Origin: Enterovirga aerilata
GTDB lineage: Bacteria > Pseudomonadota > Alphaproteobacteria > Rhizobiales > Beijerinckiaceae
NCBI RefSeq assembly: GCF_013044135.1
Contig: NZ_JABEPP010000002.1
Location: forward strand, 744,001 to 808,000
Direction of reading: 5' to 3'
Length of the DNA stretch: 64,000 bases
In this document: positions 6,789-18,435 of the stretch, piece after piece
How positions within the stretch are numbered: position 1 is the first letter of the stretch
Layout: each line of letters starts with the position of its first letter
Made by a program: the position numbers and the translations under genes
Notes under the pieces: generated by a model
The model's input: only the letters and a program-made list of their open reading frames with translations
Databases searched by the model: none
What the model was told of the DNA's origin: nothing

Positions 6789-7117
6789 AAGCGCCGTCCT
6801 CGAACGTGGATATTGATGTCGAGCTCGACCTCGGTCACGCAGGTCTGCTCCCTCATGTGGCTGCTGCCCTCGCGCCACGGACCGTCGCGCAGAGCCGCCC
6901 GGCCAACGCGCGCGAGGGTCAAACATCTCCAGGCGCCGCCGGGCGGAAGTCCTTTGCTGCCCGACCCGCCGACTTGGTAGGCAAACACCCGCTCCTCCCC
7001 GGAGGTGTGCCCCAGGATCACCGGGCAGAGTTCGCGGGGGTGGCCGTCGTAGTCGCAGACGACCTGCTTCTGCTGGAGAATGGCCTGGCGAAAGACCTCA
7101 TACGTCGCGCTCGGCAT
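6785..7117 (-). CDS. WYL-like small conserved hypothetical protein
   Basis: Protein of 110 residues starting MPSATYEVFRQAI. The core has a Y-x-G-x-x-R-E pattern (CDYDGHPRELCPVILGH), then VFAYQVGG and WRCLTLARV, which recalls the strand order of WYL-type ligand-sensing domains, but no helix-turn-helix is attached. ATG at 7117 is preferred over an upstream reading that runs through a REP repeat. It is the first gene of the cassette behind uvrA and overlaps the DUF4258-like gene by four bases. Function unknown; the WYL comparison is tentative. Confidence 0.65.
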   Translation of the reverse strand: MPSATYEVFRQAILQQKQVVCDYDGHPRELCPVILGHTSGEERVFAYQVGGSGSKGLPPGGAWRCLTLARVGRAALRDGPWREGSSHMREQTCVTEVELDINIHVRGRRL

Positions 7118-7160
7118 AGCTTGTCCCTGAGCGCTCGTGAGCGTCTCAGCACCGGCCCGA

Positions 7161-7248
7161 GATCCTCGGGTCGAGCCCGAGGATGACGGATCCAAATGAT
7201 CGTAGAACGTCCGCACGTGGATGGCCGGGCCAAGCCCGGCCATGACGG
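7161..7248. repeat. REP-like hairpin pair after uvrA
   Basis: Two perfect hairpins: TCCTCGGG/CCCGAGGA (7163-7183) and ATGGCCGGGC/GCCCGGCCAT (7221-7243) with a 3-base loop. The pair ends eight bases from the uvrA stop codon and could act as its transcript end. Confidence 0.75.
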
Positions 7249-7255
7249 CAGTAGT

Positions 7256-10342
<3,087 letters not shown>

Positions 10343-10439
10343 GAAAGGTCCGGCGGGCCAGGGCCCGCGATGTCCGAGAGAAGCCCTGATCTAGTGCGTC
10401 CGGCGCCCGAGCACAAAGGAGGCCGGCGCTTCGAGACTA

Positions 10440-10454
10440 GAACAAACAGGGTAC
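10440..10454 (-). promoter_or_regulatory. Degenerate LexA box upstream of uvrA
   Basis: GAAC-N7-GTAC on the plus strand, one base off the alphaproteobacterial LexA box (GTTC-N7-GTTC on the other strand). It lies 98 bases before the uvrA start. uvrA is an SOS gene in many alphaproteobacteria, so control by the LexA at 22673 is plausible. Confidence 0.4.
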
Positions 10455-10497
10455 GTAGACAACGGCGCCGGCCTGCGCTGCTCCAGGCGCATGGAAC

Positions 10498-11517
10498 TCA
10501 GACGCTAAAGCCCTCGAGCACGATCTTGCCCTTGGCGGTGCCGCTCTCGATCAGCGCATGCGCGCGGCGGAGATTGGCGGCGTTGATCGGGCCGTAGGTC
10601 TCGCCGAGCGTGGTGCGCAGGGTCCCGGCATCGACCAGCCGCGAGACCTCGTTCAGCAGCCGGCCCTGCTCGGCCATGTCCGGCGTCTGGAACACCGGCC
10701 GGGTGAACATGAACTCCCAATGCGTCGAGACGCATTTCTGCTTGAAGATGCTCACGTCGAGCGGGCCGGGATCGTCGATCAATCCGAAGCGACCGAACGG
10801 GGCGATGAGCTTCGGGATCTCAGGGAGGTGCTTGCCGGTCTGCGTGGTCGAGAAGACGTAGCCTGGCGCGCCGATCCCGAGGGCCTCGACCTCGGCCGCG
10901 AGCGGCTTCGAATGATCGATCACGCGATGCGCGCCGAGGTCCTGCACCCATGCCCGCGATTCCGGCCGCGAGGCGGTGCCGATCACGGTGACGTCGGTCA
11001 GCTTGCGGGCGAGCTGGACGGCCATGGAGCTCACGCCCCCCGCCCCGCCGATGATGAGGAGCGGCGTCGCAGCGCCCGCAACGGGACGGCGAATGTCGAG
11101 CTGATCGAACAGCATCTCCCAGGCCGTGATCGAGGTCAGCGGCAGCGCCGCCGCCTCCGCCCAGGAGAGTGTCGCCGGCTTGCGGCCCACGATGCGCTCG
11201 TCGACGAGGTGAAGCTCGGAATTCGTGCCCTGGCGATTGATCGCGCCGGCATAGAATACTTCGTCCCCCGGTTTGAACAGGGTTGCGTCCGGCCCGACGG
11301 CCCGGACGATGCCGGCGGCGTCCCAGCCCAAGACCTTCCACTGGTCCGGCTCGGCCGCGGCGCGCATCCGCACCTTGGTGTCGACCGGATTCACCGAGAC
11401 CGCCCGGACCTCGACCAGGAGGTCGCGGCCGGAGGGGGTGGGATCGGGCAGCTCGATATCGACGAGTGACGTCTCGTCCGCGATGGGCTTCGATTGCTGG
11501 TATCCGACCGCACGCAT
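10498..11517 (-). CDS. Zinc-binding alcohol dehydrogenase family oxidoreductase
   Basis: Medium-chain dehydrogenase/reductase of 339 residues, most like the zinc-type quinone oxidoreductase subgroup. The N-terminal GroES-like part has VSVNPVDTKVR and VLGWDAAGIVRAVG; the Rossmann part has the glycine-rich LLIIGGAGGVSSMAVQLA. The structural zinc cysteine cluster of classical alcohol dehydrogenases is missing, as usual in quinone oxidoreductase relatives, so NADPH-dependent reduction of a small carbonyl or quinone is the best guess. AGGAG precedes the ATG at 11517. It stands alone between uvrA and a DapA-family gene. Confidence 0.88.
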   Translation of the reverse strand: MRAVGYQQSKPIADETSLVDIELPDPTPSGRDLLVEVRAVSVNPVDTKVRMRAAAEPDQWKVLGWDAAGIVRAVGPDATLFKPGDEVFYAGAINRQGTNSELHLVDERIVGRKPATLSWAEAAALPLTSITAWEMLFDQLDIRRPVAGAATPLLIIGGAGGVSSMAVQLARKLTDVTVIGTASRPESRAWVQDLGAHRVIDHSKPLAAEVEALGIGAPGYVFSTTQTGKHLPEIPKLIAPFGRFGLIDDPGPLDVSIFKQKCVSTHWEFMFTRPVFQTPDMAEQGRLLNEVSRLVDAGTLRTTLGETYGPINAANLRRAHALIESGTAKGKIVLEGFSV

Positions 11518-11600
11518 GGGAGGCTCCTGACCAGGATTGCCGGCCAGATGCGCCCTGCCCTGGGCCCGCGCAAGCTCGACCGCGCACGGCGGCCCCGGCC

Positions 11601-12503
11601 TCAGATCGTCCGGACGGCCTCGATCGCGCCCATCGCGCGGGCTTCGTCGGCCGCGGAGAGCGGCAGGATGGGCAGCGGCGGGTCGGCCCGGGTCAGGCCG
11701 AGCGCCTTCGCGCCGGCATGGACGACGCGATAGCTCGACAGCTCGCGGAACAGCGCCCAGAGCGGCTCGAAGAGGCCGTTCAGCCGCGCCACCTCGGCCG
11801 CGTCCCCGGCCTCGGCCGCCCGCATCAGCTTGAGCGAGGGCTCGGGCAGCAGCCCGCCGATCACGCTGTACCAGGCGATGCCGCCCGCCAGCACCGCGCC
11901 GCCCGCATTCCAGTCGCCGCTATAGCCGAGGGCGAAATCCGCCGGGACGAGCGCCCGCAATGCCGAATGCGCGGCCGGCATGTCGGCAGCCGGCAATCCC
12001 GTGTTCTTCACCGCGACGATGCCCGGCACGCGCGCGAGCCGCGCGATCAGCTCGTTCGAGAAGGTGAAGTGGGTGGTCGACGGGTTGTTGTAGATGCAGA
12101 GCGGCAGCCCAGTGCAGCCGGCGACCGCCTCGTAGTGGCGGAAGACCTCCTCGTCCCTCAGCGGCGTATAGGAGACGGGCGCGAGCAGGAGCCCGTCGGC
12201 TCCGGCCGCCTCGGCGTCCCGGGCAAGGGCCTGCGCCTCGTCGGTGCGCATCGCCCCGACGCTCGCGATCAGCGGGACGCGGCCTCGCAGCACCTCGGCC
12301 GCAATCTCGACCGCGCGCCGGCGCTCCCCGCGCGACAGGTACATGTAGGAGCCCGTGCTGCCGAGAAAGCCGATCGAGTCGACGCTCGCGGCGGCGAGCC
12401 GCTCGAGCAGCCTGGCGAGGTCCTCGGCCAGCACGCGTCCGCCCGCGTCCATGGGCGTGATCGGGAAGGCGGACAGGCCGCGGAAGCTACGCCGGGATTT
12501 CAT
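11601..12503 (-). CDS. DapA-family (class I aldolase) lyase/synthase
   Basis: TIM-barrel enzyme of 300 residues in the dihydrodipicolinate synthase / N-acetylneuraminate lyase family. Visible are the pyruvate-binding loop as GFLGSTGSYMYLS, the catalytic tyrosine in IYNNPS and the Schiff-base lysine in GIVAVKNTG. The GTTGE motif of true DapA is altered to GSTGS, so a sugar-acid aldolase or dehydratase is more likely than lysine synthesis. The start at 12503 (MKSRRSFRG) was chosen because the upstream 45 codons are low-complexity. Substrate unknown. Confidence 0.85.
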   Translation of the reverse strand: MKSRRSFRGLSAFPITPMDAGGRVLAEDLARLLERLAAASVDSIGFLGSTGSYMYLSRGERRRAVEIAAEVLRGRVPLIASVGAMRTDEAQALARDAEAAGADGLLLAPVSYTPLRDEEVFRHYEAVAGCTGLPLCIYNNPSTTHFTFSNELIARLARVPGIVAVKNTGLPAADMPAAHSALRALVPADFALGYSGDWNAGGAVLAGGIAWYSVIGGLLPEPSLKLMRAAEAGDAAEVARLNGLFEPLWALFRELSSYRVVHAGAKALGLTRADPPLPILPLSAADEARAMGAIEAVRTI

Positions 12504-12696
12504 GCGGAGTCGTCCTGGAGAGAAGACGGAGCGAAGCAGCGCGCCAGAAGGTCCCGGCGCCGCTTTCGCGGAGGCGGAAGGGCGGAGCGGGCCGCAACGA
12601 CCGAGCGGGCGCAGCGAAAAGCGCGCAATTTTAATCAAACCGGAGACCAGATCTCAACATGACCTACGTAAACCGGGCAGGCAGGAGGGCCAGCAG

Positions 12697-13923
12697 ATGC
12701 GGCTTGCTTCGAACATCGTAAGATTCCTGGGCGACGCCCGCGGCAACATAGCCGTCATTTTCGCTCTGGCGCTGCTTCCCACGCTTGCCGCCGTTGGCTC
12801 CGCGGTCGACTACTCGCGAGCCGCGTCCGAACAGACGCGGCTTCAGGCCGCGATCGATGCCGCCGTTCTGAGGGGCGTTGAGGCCGAGGCAGGATCGCGA
12901 ACGGCGCTCGCGACCAAGATCTTCGCCGACATCTACGGTCAGGCCACGCCTGTGCCGAACTTCTCCACCAACGCCGACGGAAGCTTCACCGGAACGGTCC
13001 AAGGCCTGGTCTCGGCCCAGTTCCTGCAGGTGGTCGGGCGGTCGGCAATCCCGGTCGAGGTCTCGGCGACGGCCGTGAAGGCGGAACCCGCCCCGGGTGC
13101 GGTCTGCGTCCTCGTGCTGGCGTCCAACGAGCAGGGCCTGACCTTGAACAGCGGGGCCAACATCAATGCGCCCAACTGTCAGATCGACATCAAGTCGACC
13201 GCCAACCCGGCCGCGATGTTCAACTCGGGAAGCACCTTCAATTTCGAGAAAGTCTGCGTCCAGGGCGCCAGGGTGACCCAGAACTCGATCACCATTCCGA
13301 ACCTGCAGACGAATTGCGCGACCGCGTCCGACCCGTTCGCGGGCAAGCTGCCGGTGCCAAATACCTCGGGAAATTGCATATCGACCAACTACAACGGCGG
13401 TACGGTCTCTCTGTCCCCGGGAATTTACTGCAACATCACGTTCAACAGCACGACGAACGTGAATTTCTTGCCGGGTCTCTATATCATCCGGAACGGTACC
13501 TGGAACGCCAATGGCGGCGTCTGGGCATGCCCCACCTGCACGGGCGGGGCCGGCGTCACGTTCTACTTCGCGGATTCGGGCTCGAAGTTCCAGTTCAATT
13601 CGGGCGTGAAGACCACCCTCACGGCGCCGACGACGGGGACCTATGCCGGGATCCTGTTCTTCGAGGCTCCGAACCTCTCCAAGAGCGACTTCATCTTCAA
13701 CCAGTCGCAGGGCTTCGACTGGACCGGGCTCGTCTATCTGCCGAGCCGGAACGTCACCTTCAATTCGTCCTCTCAGGTCTCGAGCGGCAATGTCACGCTC
13801 GTCTTCAACAAGTTGATACTGAACGGGACGAAGTGGAGCTTCGACAAGGGGCCGAAGACGATCCCCTCCGCGTCCGGCGGCGGCGCCCAGAGCGCGTCCT
13901 CGACGGCGCGCCTGAAATCCTAG
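12697..13923 (+). CDS. TadE/TadG-like Flp-pilus associated protein
   Basis: Protein of 408 residues. Residues 12-40 (DARGNIAVIFALALLPTLAAVG, then SAVDYSRA) are the single membrane anchor and following motif typical of TadE/TadG proteins of Tad pilus systems and their orphan relatives. The outer part is Asn/Ser/Thr-rich with repeating strands (LNSGANINAPNCQI, TFNSTTNVNFLPG, FNSSSQVSSGN), suggesting a beta-helix-like extracellular domain, and has paired cysteines such as CPTC. AGGAGG lies ahead of the ATG at 12697. No other tad genes are present, so it is an orphan. The TadG label rests mainly on the N-terminus. Confidence 0.75.
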   Translation: MRLASNIVRFLGDARGNIAVIFALALLPTLAAVGSAVDYSRAASEQTRLQAAIDAAVLRGVEAEAGSRTALATKIFADIYGQATPVPNFSTNADGSFTGTVQGLVSAQFLQVVGRSAIPVEVSATAVKAEPAPGAVCVLVLASNEQGLTLNSGANINAPNCQIDIKSTANPAAMFNSGSTFNFEKVCVQGARVTQNSITIPNLQTNCATASDPFAGKLPVPNTSGNCISTNYNGGTVSLSPGIYCNITFNSTTNVNFLPGLYIIRNGTWNANGGVWACPTCTGGAGVTFYFADSGSKFQFNSGVKTTLTAPTTGTYAGILFFEAPNLSKSDFIFNQSQGFDWTGLVYLPSRNVTFNSSSQVSSGNVTLVFNKLILNGTKWSFDKGPKTIPSASGGGAQSASSTARLKS

Positions 13924-13977
13924 CTCCGTCGCCAACGTCCAGCCTCGGCAGGCCCGGGCCCGGAGGTCCGGGCACGG

Positions 13978-14745
13978 CTACGGGCGCATACCGACCAGCG
14001 CGAACATCGCCCCCTGCGGGTCGATTCCCTGCACGATCCAGGCGCCGCCCGGCACCTCCATGGGTCCGTTGATGATCTGCCCGCCCCCGGCGCGGATCCT
14101 CTCGACGGCAGGGGCGATCGCCGGGACGGCGACATAGTAGAGCCAGAAAGGCTGCGGGATCTGCGGGGGCTTGTTGAACATCCCGCCGACGGCGTCGCCC
14201 CCGCCCGGGCCGGTGAAGAGCTGGTAGGTGCCCATCGGGCCCATGTCGATCGCGTCGGACTTCTGCCAGCCGAACAGCTCGCCGTAGAAGCCGAAAGCGG
14301 CCTCCCAGTCGGTCGTCATGATCTCGTGCCAGCTCATCCGGCCGGGACTCATCAGGGCCGGGCCGGGCGCCGTCGCGGCATCCGACCATTGATGCAGGCC
14401 GAAGGCGGCGCCCTGAGGGTCGCTCAGGACGGCGAAGCTGCCCACGCCCGGGACGTCCGTCGGCTCCTTGTGGATCGTGGCCCCGAGCGCCCTGGCCTTT
14501 TCCGTCGTACGCTCGACGTCGTCCGTCGCGACATAGCCGAAGAAGCCGGGCGGGATGCCGGGCTCTGGCACGTCCATGAGCCCGCAGGCGGGCACGCCCG
14601 ACGCGCTGAACAGGATGTAGGCCATCTCCGGCCGGGAGACGTCCTGAACCTCCCAGCCCATCGCCGCCGTATAGAATCGCTGCGCGGCCGGGAGATCGGT
14701 CGTCATCAGCTCATACCAGGTGAACTCGCCTTCATGAGCCGCCAT
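13978..14745 (-). CDS. VOC family protein (tandem glyoxalase domains)
   Basis: Cytosolic protein of 255 residues with two vicinal-oxygen-chelate repeats. Repeat one begins FTWYELMTTDLPAAQRFYTAAMGWEV and repeat two MSWHEIMTTDWEAAFGFYGELFGW; each ends with a GxxFAV or GAMFAL strand. This is the layout of the Cfp30B-like hydrolase group, often annotated as glyoxalase or bleomycin-resistance family, without known substrate. The start at 14745 is preferred over an upstream ATG that lacks a ribosome-binding site. It is convergent with the TadG-like gene. Confidence 0.85.
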   Translation of the reverse strand: MAAHEGEFTWYELMTTDLPAAQRFYTAAMGWEVQDVSRPEMAYILFSASGVPACGLMDVPEPGIPPGFFGYVATDDVERTTEKARALGATIHKEPTDVPGVGSFAVLSDPQGAAFGLHQWSDAATAPGPALMSPGRMSWHEIMTTDWEAAFGFYGELFGWQKSDAIDMGPMGTYQLFTGPGGGDAVGGMFNKPPQIPQPFWLYYVAVPAIAPAVERIRAGGGQIINGPMEVPGGAWIVQGIDPQGAMFALVGMRP

Positions 14746-15057
14746 CACGCCCTCCCCTCTTGCTGCCGCCCCGGCCGCGGGCGCCGGCTGCGAGCGTAGC
14801 GGCTGGACCAGCGCTTCGCAAACGCAGCATAGATTGTCGCGATTTCTGGCGAAATGCATTGCTGCACGGCATCATCGGTCAGCAATGCTGACTTAACCGA
14901 AGTCTCTGTTGCGTATGCCGAAATATCGTCACAAGATTGACGGTGCGGAACAGCCGGAGGTCTTGCGGGAAGCCGGAACACGCGCCGATCACGCCCGACC
15001 GGCGCTGCGGGAACGTCCGATCAGCCAACGATCACAACGATTTCGGGAGGGACACCA
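14746..15057. other. Intergenic region between divergent genes
   Basis: These 312 bases separate the VOC gene from the ABC importer operon. They should hold both promoters, but no pair of hexamers stands out. GGGAGGGA just before 15058 is the ribosome-binding site of the binding-protein gene. No small gene is supported. Confidence 0.5.
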
Positions 15058-16395
15058 ATGGCGAATGGAAAGGTCACGCGGCGACGGTTCCTCGAGACGA
15101 GCGCGGCCTCCGCCGCCTTCGTGGCGGCGCCCTTCGTGCGCGGCGCGCATGCGGCGGGCAGCCTGTCGGTCGCCTTCTGGGATCACTGGGTGCCGGGCGC
15201 CAACAAGGCCACCGAGGAGGTGGCACGGGCCTGGGCCGAGAAGGAGAAGGTCGACCTCAAGATGGATTTCATCACGTCGCAGGGGAACAAGAACCTGCTG
15301 ACGATCGCGGCCGAGGCGCAGGCGAAATCCGGGCACGACATCTTCGCCTTCCCGACCTGGTACGTCCACGAGCATGCGGGCCAGCTCGAAGCCGTCGACG
15401 ACATCATGCCCGAGCTCATCAGGCAGAACGGCAACGTGAACGGCACGGTCGACTACCTGGCGAAGGTGAAGGGCCGCTGGATGGCCGTGCCTTCGACGCC
15501 GGGCAGCCAGATCAAGGGCCCCTGCTCGCGCATCGACCTGATGAAGCAGCATGCCGGCATCGACGTGGTCGCCATGTACCCGGCCGGGCAGCCGCCCAAG
15601 GCCGAGAACTGGAACATGGACACGTTCCTCAAGGCGGCGGAGGCGTGCCACAAGGCGGGCGTGCCCTTCGGGATCGGGCTCGGCCAGACGACCGATTCGG
15701 TGGACACGATCGGGGCGTTCTTCCAGTCCTTCGGGGCCGAGCTCGTCGACAAGGACGGGAAGATCACCGTGAAGTCGGATGCCGTGCGGCAGACGATGGA
15801 ATACCTGCGCAAGCTCGCGGCCTTCCTGCCGCCGGACGCGCCCGCCTGGGACGACGCCTCGAACAACAAGTGGCTCGTCTCCGGCCGCGGCGCCCTGGTC
15901 TGCAACCCGCCGAGCGCCTGGGCGGTGGCCAAGCGCGACGCGCCGGACATCGCCAGGCAGTGCTGGACGCACGGCATGCCGGCCGGACCGAAAGGCCGCT
16001 TCGCGCCCTACCTTCCCTATCTCTGGGGCATCTGGTCCTTCTCGCGGAACAAGAGCGCGGCGAAGAGCCTGCTCGTCGCCCTCTCCACGCACGAGGCCAT
16101 CGCCAAGATGGTCGAGGTGAGCGCGGGCTACGACCTGCCGGCCTGGGAGAAGCTCACCACGCTCAAGACCTGGGCCGAGGCCGAGCCGCCCAGGGGCACG
16201 CTCTACCACTACCCGAACCCGCACAACCACCAGACGCTCTCGATCGCGGCGGCCCCCGCCCCGCCGAACATCGCCAACCAGATCTACAACCAGGCGGTCA
16301 TGACCAAGATGGTCGCCCGCAATCTCGGCGGCGAGAGGCTCGAGGCGACGCTCGCCTGGGCCGAGAACGAGGTCGAGGGCTTCATGCGGGGATAG
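15058..16395 (+). CDS. ABC sugar importer, substrate-binding protein
   Basis: Periplasmic binding protein of 445 residues in the family-1 extracellular solute-binding group that feeds carbohydrate importers. The N-terminus has a twin-arginine signal, TRRRFLE at 7-13 followed by a hydrophobic stretch and an AHA cleavage site, so it is probably exported folded by Tat. Internal blocks SVAFWDHWVPGANK, FPTWYVHEHAG, VPSTPGSQIKGP and WLVSGRGALVCNPPSAW fit this group. It heads an operon with two permeases. The sugar cannot be told. Confidence 0.9.
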   Translation: MANGKVTRRRFLETSAASAAFVAAPFVRGAHAAGSLSVAFWDHWVPGANKATEEVARAWAEKEKVDLKMDFITSQGNKNLLTIAAEAQAKSGHDIFAFPTWYVHEHAGQLEAVDDIMPELIRQNGNVNGTVDYLAKVKGRWMAVPSTPGSQIKGPCSRIDLMKQHAGIDVVAMYPAGQPPKAENWNMDTFLKAAEACHKAGVPFGIGLGQTTDSVDTIGAFFQSFGAELVDKDGKITVKSDAVRQTMEYLRKLAAFLPPDAPAWDDASNNKWLVSGRGALVCNPPSAWAVAKRDAPDIARQCWTHGMPAGPKGRFAPYLPYLWGIWSFSRNKSAAKSLLVALSTHEAIAKMVEVSAGYDLPAWEKLTTLKTWAEAEPPRGTLYHYPNPHNHQTLSIAAAPAPPNIANQIYNQAVMTKMVARNLGGERLEATLAWAENEVEGFMRG

Positions 16396-16405
16396 CACCC
16401 CCTCG

Positions 16406-16472
16406 GTCATCCCGGCGGAAGCCGGGACCCAGCCTCGACCCTGTGTGTGGACCCCGGCTTGCGCCGGGGTGA
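16406..16472. repeat. REP-like pair in the ABC operon
   Basis: GTCATCCCGGCGGAAGCCGGGACCC followed by GACCCCGGCTTGCGCCGGGGTGA forms two hairpins 10 bases after the binding-protein stop codon. It lies between the binding protein and permease genes, a place where such elements often keep the upstream mRNA more abundant. Confidence 0.75.
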
Positions 16473-16518
16473 GCGGATGTCTGAACCGCCGTGCCGTCGG
16501 CGGCAGCTGGATCGTTCA

Positions 16519-17454
16519 ATGTCCGAGATCGCGGTACGACAACCGGCCACGTTCGCCGCCCCTGCGCGGAGCCGCTCGCGGCTCCGCGTCTTCATGCGCC
16601 AGCGTTCGACGGTCGCCTTCCTGTTCACGCTGCCGCTCCTGATCCTGGTCAGCGTGATGGTGGTCTATCCCGCCTTCTACGCGATGCATCTCGCCACGCT
16701 GAACAAGCGGATGGACCGCTTCATCGGACTGTCGAACTTCACCTTCCTCTTCACCCGCGAAACCTTCTGGATGGTGGTGAAGCAGTCCTGCATCTTCGCG
16801 GTCAGCGCCGTCATCTTCAAGGCGCTGATCGGGTTCGTCGTCGCCCATCTGGTGCATGCCATCCCGGAGAAGGGGCAGCGGAAGTGGCGCGGCATGCTGC
16901 TCGTGCCCTGGGTCATCCCGCCGGCTCTCTCGACGCTCGCCTGGCTCTGGCTCTTCGACCCCTCCTACAGCGCCTTCAACTACGTGCTGGGCGGGCTCGG
17001 GATCGGCCCGATCCCCTGGACGGGCGACGCCATGTGGGCGCGCTTCTCGGTGATCCTGGTCAATATCTGGTACGGCGCGCCCTTCTTCATGATCATGTAC
17101 CTGGCGGCGCTGAAATCGGTCCCGGCGGAGCTCTACGAGGTCGCGGCCATCGACGGGGCGACCTTCTGGCAGCGGCTCTGGTTCATCACGCTGCCGATGA
17201 TGCGCAACATCATCGCGATCACGACCCTGTTCTCGCTGATCGTCACCTTCGCCAATTTCGACATCGTCTGGATCCTGACCGCCGGCGGGCCCATCGACAG
17301 GACGCATGTCTTCGCGACCTGGGCGTTCCGCCTCGGCATCCAGGGCGGCGACATCCCGCTCGGCGCCTCGGTATCGCTCTTCATGCTGCCGATCCTGGCG
17401 GTCGCGGCGGTGTTCATCCTGCGGGACGTCAACAAGCGCGCGGAGCGGATGTGA
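16519..17454 (+). CDS. ABC sugar importer permease, MalF/UgpA-like
   Basis: Inner-membrane permease of 311 residues with six predicted helices beginning VAFLFTLPLLILVSVMVVYP. The cytoplasmic coupling loop that docks the ATPase is visible as ELYEVAAIDGATFWQRLWFITLPMM (EAA motif). The start at 16519 (MSEIAV) is chosen over ATG 16477 because the latter directly abuts the REP hairpins; neither has a strong ribosome-binding site. Its stop overlaps the next gene by one base. It pairs with the second permease to form the channel. Confidence 0.9.
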   Translation: MSEIAVRQPATFAAPARSRSRLRVFMRQRSTVAFLFTLPLLILVSVMVVYPAFYAMHLATLNKRMDRFIGLSNFTFLFTRETFWMVVKQSCIFAVSAVIFKALIGFVVAHLVHAIPEKGQRKWRGMLLVPWVIPPALSTLAWLWLFDPSYSAFNYVLGGLGIGPIPWTGDAMWARFSVILVNIWYGAPFFMIMYLAALKSVPAELYEVAAIDGATFWQRLWFITLPMMRNIIAITTLFSLIVTFANFDIVWILTAGGPIDRTHVFATWAFRLGIQGGDIPLGASVSLFMLPILAVAAVFILRDVNKRAERM

Positions 17455-18368
17455 TGGCGACGGCAGCAGCGCTCCCGGCCCCTCCCGCGATCGACACCTC
17501 GTCGTCCCACATGGCCGGCCAGGACCGGCGCTGGGCGGTGCGCTGGGCCTATTTCTTCCTCTGCCTGTTCGTCGTCTTCGCGCTCGTCCCGCCCTTCTAC
17601 ATGCTGCTGACCTCGCTGAAGCATTCCAACGAGATCTCGGCGGCCACGAACCCCTGGTGGGTGTTCAACCCGACGCTGGCGAACTTCGCCGAACTCCTCT
17701 CCTCGCCGCTCTTCCTCACCTTCTTCAAGAACTCCGCGATCGTGTCGGTGCTGGTCGTCATCATCACGATGCTCATCAGCGTGCCGGCCGCCTTCGCGCT
17801 CTCGCGCATGAAGTTCTGGGGCTCCTCCGTCCTCGCGACGGGCGTCTTCCTGACCTATCTCGTCCCCGAGACGCTGCTCTTCATCCCGCTCTTCAAGATG
17901 TTCGCGACCTTCCGCGACTGGACCGGGATCGAGCTCATCAACCACTGGTACGTGCTGCTCCTCGTCTATCCGACGCTGACCGTGCCCTTCTGCACCTGGA
18001 TCATGATCGGGTACTTCGCCTCCATCCCGAAGGAGCTCGACGAGGCGGCCCTGATCGACGGCGCGTCCTGGACGCAGACGCTGCTCAGGATCTTCGTACC
18101 CGTCGCGCTGCCGGGCATCATCGCGGCCACGATCTTCGCCTTCACGGTGTCCTGGGCGCAGTTCCTCTATCCTCTCGCCTTCACGACCTCCCAGGACCAG
18201 CTCGTCCTTTCGGTCGGGATCGCGACGACCCTGATCAAGGCGGACGTGTTCAACTGGGGGCAGATCATGGCGGGCGCGCTGCTCGGCGCCGCGCCGCCGC
18301 TCGTGATCTACGCCTTCCTCATGGACTACTACATCGCGGGGCTCACGGCCGGGGCCACCAAGGGCTGA
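17454..18368 (+). CDS. ABC sugar importer permease, MalG/UgpE-like
   Basis: Second permease, 304 residues, six helices. Its coupling loop reads ELDEAALIDGASWTQTLLRIFVPVALPG, the EAA motif of the MalG side. The ATG at 17454 overlaps the TGA of the first permease (TGATG), showing tight coupling. The operon ends here: no ATPase gene (MalK/UgpC type) follows or precedes it in the window, so the importer must borrow one encoded elsewhere. Confidence 0.92.
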   Translation: MATAAALPAPPAIDTSSSHMAGQDRRWAVRWAYFFLCLFVVFALVPPFYMLLTSLKHSNEISAATNPWWVFNPTLANFAELLSSPLFLTFFKNSAIVSVLVVIITMLISVPAAFALSRMKFWGSSVLATGVFLTYLVPETLLFIPLFKMFATFRDWTGIELINHWYVLLLVYPTLTVPFCTWIMIGYFASIPKELDEAALIDGASWTQTLLRIFVPVALPGIIAATIFAFTVSWAQFLYPLAFTTSQDQLVLSVGIATTLIKADVFNWGQIMAGALLGAAPPLVIYAFLMDYYIAGLTAGATKG

Positions 18369-18435
18369 GATCGCGGCGCAACATTCGGATAGGCGGAGTA
18401 GTGGAACGCTCTTCCCCCGTGCGAATTGCAGCGCC

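Noticed and set aside
12664-13935. Minus-strand reading opposite the TadG-like gene
   Set aside because: No ribosome-binding site or motif, while the plus strand has AGGAGG and a recognisable anchor.
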